Source: Brevipalpus yothersi
Taxonomy: Eukaryota > Arthropoda > Arachnida > Trombidiformes > Tenuipalpidae
Reading direction: 5' to 3'
Assembly: GCA_003956705.1 (NCBI GenBank)
Contig: QZCP01000195.1
Span: 1-64,000 of the forward strand
Length of the DNA: 64,000 nucleotides
The notes beneath the pieces were generated by a model. The model was not told the origin of the DNA. It searched no databases and saw only the letters and a list, made by a program, of their open reading frames with translations. Of the stretch, positions 61,195 through 64,000 are shown piece after piece (within the stretch, counting starts at the first letter, position 1; each line of letters begins with the position of its first letter). A program made the position numbers and the translations under genes.

Positions 61195-61770
61195 ATGAAA
61201 GAACTTGTAATACTTTTGGGTAAGTATTTCACGCTAGAGATGTGTTATTTATTACCTTTCTTCCGAAAAAATATGATATTTTTGTACTTATTTCTGTCAA
61301 ATTTTTATCTACTCGTTTAACAGTCTTTGGCCTTATTTCTCAAGCTCTTGGTCAAGGAGCAGGAGCTTTTGATTCATTCATCAGTAGACAGGGTGAAAAG
61401 AGAGGTAAGTAAGCTATGACGTTAAATTCATGAATCCAATTTTTTGCTTGATTAGCAGATTGATTGGAAGAGAAAAAATATTTGGCATGCATCATTCCAT
61501 AATTGTTATTGAGAATGAAAGAGAACGAAGGAGAAAGAGAGCCTAGATATGCTGATCACGTAGCAAAATCAGGGGAAACATGTTACTTTAGAAATTTACT
61601 CACAAAATTTTCATTCAACAGGTCAATACAATCCTGGTGAAATCGCGGGAATAGTTATCGGCTCATTGGCTATCTTGATTGCTCTTAGTGTGACAATGTT
61701 CTTCTGCTATTATGTTTATCAGAAACAAAACAATAATGGCAGTCAGGGTAGATATTCACCCGGTGGGTAG
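61195..61770 (+). CDS. 84-aa protein with signal peptide and one membrane span
   Basis: Unrecognised. Three exons, 61195-61219 (25 bases), 61324-61404 and 61622-61770, joined by GG|GTAAGT-type donors and TTTAACAG / TTCAACAG acceptors; 255 bases, 85 codons, in frame although exon 1 encodes only eight residues. Residues 1 to about 18 form a signal peptide (MKELVILLVFGLISQALG), cleavable before QGAGAF. A short ectodomain follows (to about 41), then one strong membrane segment IAGIVIGSLAILIALSVT...YYVY (about 43-68), and a short Gln/Asn/Gly-rich cytosolic tail (QKQNNNGSQG). This is a minimal type I topology. No ORF longer than 60 codons exposes the gene, so it would be missed by ORF scanning. It is convergent with PTPMT1, 236 bases between stops. 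Confidence 0.6.
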
Positions 61771-62006
61771 CATTTGTTTTACAGCATCCAATTATTTTGA
61801 ACAGTCAAAATTGATTTTCGAATTGATTTCCAACAGGATATCGGAAACCATGATGATATTTCAAAAGTCATCTGAGCAAAGTTTATCTTCCAGGAACCGG
61901 ATGCTCCTATATTAAGCTTCTACATGAAATTCATATAATGTATTAAATCAACTTTGATAATATTCTGAAAGCTTCTTCTAACAAGAGACACAAATGGCAA
62001 AATAAA

Positions 62007-62720
62007 TTATTCCTTTCGTTTTCTTTCATAGAAATCTTCAATGGCACTCCATTGCTTTGATCGTAATAATATGTGAGGTCTTTTGGTCATGATTAACTCA
62101 ACTGCCTCTCTCGGCTTGAGGTTATATTTCTATATAAAGAGAAAAGAAAAGTGTTCAATTAGTTTCAAATTTTCAGGATGAACCGTGAATGAACCATTTG
62201 TACAGTAACACACACCTGAATTAAATAACAGGCAACTAGAGTAGCACTTCGTGTTCGTCCCGCTTTACAGTGAACATAAACTGAATTACCGGTACCATCG
62301 AAAGTTTTGATAAATGAAACTCCTCTGTCTAAATTATCTTGACTAGGAGCGTGAAATATGTCAGCAGTTTGTAGTTGTAAAAATTTAACGCCAAGCTTTT
62401 GCCATTCTTCTCGACTTGTAACACCCATATTAAGTTCATAGTTTTCATTCATGGAAACAATTCCTCGAACTTTTTCATCGTTCATCAACTATCAAAAATC
62501 AAAATTGAATATAATAGAAGGAGGAGAATATTAATTTTGAACAATGGTTTCAATGAATTTACAATTATCATTCAACACATACCTGATGTGTAATCTTTCT
62601 CCACGGTAGAGCACCAAGAATGACTGTCTCATCAATACGATCAAACCATCTTCTTGTGGATACTTTTTCCATCATGACATTGTAAATTAATGTCGGATAA
62701 AATGTGACTCTACCGAACAT
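62007..62720 (-). CDS. PTPMT1: Mitochondrial phosphatidylglycerophosphatase PTPMT1
   Basis: Three exons: 62720-62583, 62488-62216, 62129-62007; 534 bases, 177 aa. It is a dual-specificity-phosphatase fold with catalytic loop HCKAGRTRS (119-127, nucleophile C120, Arg at position +6) and general acid D89 in TADIFHAPS. Flanking signatures WFDRIDETVILGALP, VRGIVSMNENYE and YLIQKYNLKPREAVE...KRPHILL are those of PTPMT1, which dephosphorylates phosphatidylglycerophosphate in the cardiolipin pathway at the matrix face of the inner mitochondrial membrane. The N-terminus (FGRVTFYPTLIYNVMMEKVSTRR) is hydrophobic/basic as expected for mitochondrial targeting. Slightly shorter than human (201 aa). Confidence 0.94.
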
Positions 62721-63349
62721 TGCCACCAGAATATCAGATATATCTTTCTACACACCAATCAGAACAACAATTAACAGAGAGAGAAAAGAGAATAAAAATG
62801 ATCACCTTTTCCACACAAGCAACACTGAACACATCAACTCAATACTGGAGAATACCATTTAACCAGATTCATCCTACCTTAATCATCTTCATCCGTATCG
62901 ATGACCCAGTCCGTGGTCATCAAGTCATCAAAACGAGTTTATATTTAGAACAGTAACCCAATTTAGGATCACTTTTTCTCGATCATCACAATCTATCAGG
63001 CACACACATTCATGGCAATACATTCGTTCCCAAGAATTACTGAGACACCCTCAAAATACTCATAATCACCAAAAAATTATGATCAAATTAAATCGCACAC
63101 CAATATGCCACAGACTTTTGATACGAAAAAAACCGAGTTGATTAACATTTGATCAACTTTTGAAGATGCCGGCAAATATTATTATACAGTCCCTCAACAA
63201 TCAGTACACGTTGTGTGTGTATATGAATGCGGTTTGTGTTAGCATTTTTAAAATTTGATTGTTGATCTAATAATCACAATTGAGTAAGATTTCATCATTT
63301 TGATTGTTAATTTGCATCCCGATCAATCATCCCAACAGCATCTGGTAGA
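62721..63349. promoter_or_regulatory. Divergent promoter region (PTPMT1 / eIF3f)
   Basis: A 629-base AT-rich interval between two divergent housekeeping starts. No TATA box or other element could be assigned with confidence. A bidirectional promoter is plausible from the spacing. Confidence 0.45.
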
Positions 63350-64000
63350 ATGTCCAATTTAAATGTTAAAATACATCCAGTTGTGTTGCTCAGTATACTG
63401 GATGCATATGAGCGTCGTAAGGTTGAGCAAGTTCGTGTGATTGGAACTCTGCTTGGTTATGTTGATAAATCGGGAACAATTGAGATATCAAATTCATTTG
63501 TGGTACCACACAAGGAGGAGAAAGGTGAAGTATTTTTTGACATCGAATTGGCCAAAGAATTGTATGATTTACATCGTAAAGTCAATATGAATGAAACACT
63601 GGTTGGCTGGTTCTCTACTGGAGGCGGTGAAGTGAATGAATATTCACTAATTATTCACGATTTTTATACCAGAGAAACTGCTAATCCAGTTCATATTACA
63701 GTTGATCCAACCAAGACTGGTATCTCTGTTAAAGGTAGGTGTATTGTGTGTGTGGTTGTAACTTCACTTAAATCGTTATTTAATTGATTCTCTTTTGCGT
63801 ACAGGTTACATTCTTACCACTTTCGGTGTTCCCGGAAAAATGATTGGACACATGTTTTCTTCCATCAAATCGGTTGACATTACAGGTGGATATGAGACAG
63901 AAATGATTGGACTGAAAGCTTGTATGGCTGCCTCTGGTATTGGTCAACCAATGGCCAAACAGTATGGTTCCGAAATTGATATGATTTTAGCTGCAGCAAA
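63350..64000 (+). CDS. EIF3F: Translation initiation factor eIF3 subunit F (5' part, runs off right edge)
   Basis: Exon 1 63350-63734 and exon 2 63805 to the window end, in frame, about 193 residues visible. The MPN domain begins at once: VKIHPVVLLSILDAYERR, VIGTLLGYVD, FVVPHKEE, ELAKELYDLHRKV. The JAMM zinc ligands are missing: where active metalloproteases have HSH after GW(Y/F), this reads GWFSTGGGEVNEYS, so it is a non-catalytic MPN protein as in eIF3f. NPVHITVDPTKTG and the VPGKMIGHMF segment match eIF3f rather than COPS6 or PSMD7. eIF3f is part of the 13-subunit eIF3 complex that binds the 40S subunit. The C-terminal third is outside the window. Confidence 0.93.

Noticed and set aside
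1..64000. tRNA, rRNA, CRISPR arrays, transposase or reverse-transcriptase genes
   Set aside because: None recognised by eye on either strand. Short RNA genes could be missed without a covariance-model scan (for example tRNAscan-SE or Infernal).

Overview
The window is eukaryotic nuclear DNA. It is AT-rich, genes have canonical GT-AG introns (many only 60-110 bases), dinucleotide (TC)n/(GA)n tracts occur throughout, and the proteins are animal orthologues. Short introns, compact spacing, arthropod-type ABCG, SLC12 and Kir proteins and heavy TC/GA microsatellites fit a small-genome arthropod, most likely an acariform (astigmatid-type) mite. That placement is inference. All exon models come from reading splice sites and checking that exon lengths close the reading frame; no alignment or RNA data were available.

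Left third (1-22.5 kb). An unidentified minus-strand gene runs off the left edge (exons about 93-1154). It is followed by a two-exon plus-strand gene for a small secreted Lys-rich peptide (1395-1893), an intronless ABCG half-transporter on minus (2808-5048), and an 11.7-kb stretch without a convincing gene but with many microsatellites. A seven-exon carotenoid oxygenase on plus (16734-20822) has all four iron-binding histidines. An assembly gap (340 N) follows.

Middle (22.5-41 kb). Three minus-strand genes lie in series: a 16-exon SLC12 Na-(K)-Cl cotransporter (22499-30217), the SPB1/FTSJ3-type rRNA 2'-O-methyltransferase (31153-33871) and an MFSD4/NaGLT1-like transporter (34238-36022). Divergent to the last is an intronless DEAD-box helicase (37170-38726). 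A 3.2-kb interval after it holds a candidate 71-aa two-exon gene, an imperfect hairpin, and a second gap (348 N) inside a TC repeat.

Right third (41-64 kb). Two intronless inward-rectifier K+ channels (41892-43289 plus; 56796-58271 minus) flank the autophagy lipid-transfer protein ATG2 (44715-50172, minus) and an SLC32/36-type amino-acid transporter (plus, about 53341-55317). Then come an 84-aa secreted/single-pass membrane protein (61195-61770), the mitochondrial phosphatase PTPMT1 (62007-62720, minus) and, divergent from it, the 5' part of eIF3f (63350 to the right edge).

There is no operon-like logic. The neighbours mix housekeeping functions (rRNA modification, translation initiation, autophagy, cardiolipin synthesis) with membrane transport (ABCG, SLC12, MFSD4, SLC32/36, two Kir). 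SLC12 and Kir proteins are commonly paired physiologically in salt-transporting epithelia, but linkage here proves nothing. I did not find a clearly undescribed multi-gene system. The most novel items are three small unannotated genes (1395-1893, 39298-39579, 61195-61770), the GFG-filter Kir paralogue, and an unresolved N-terminal frame conflict in the amino-acid transporter.
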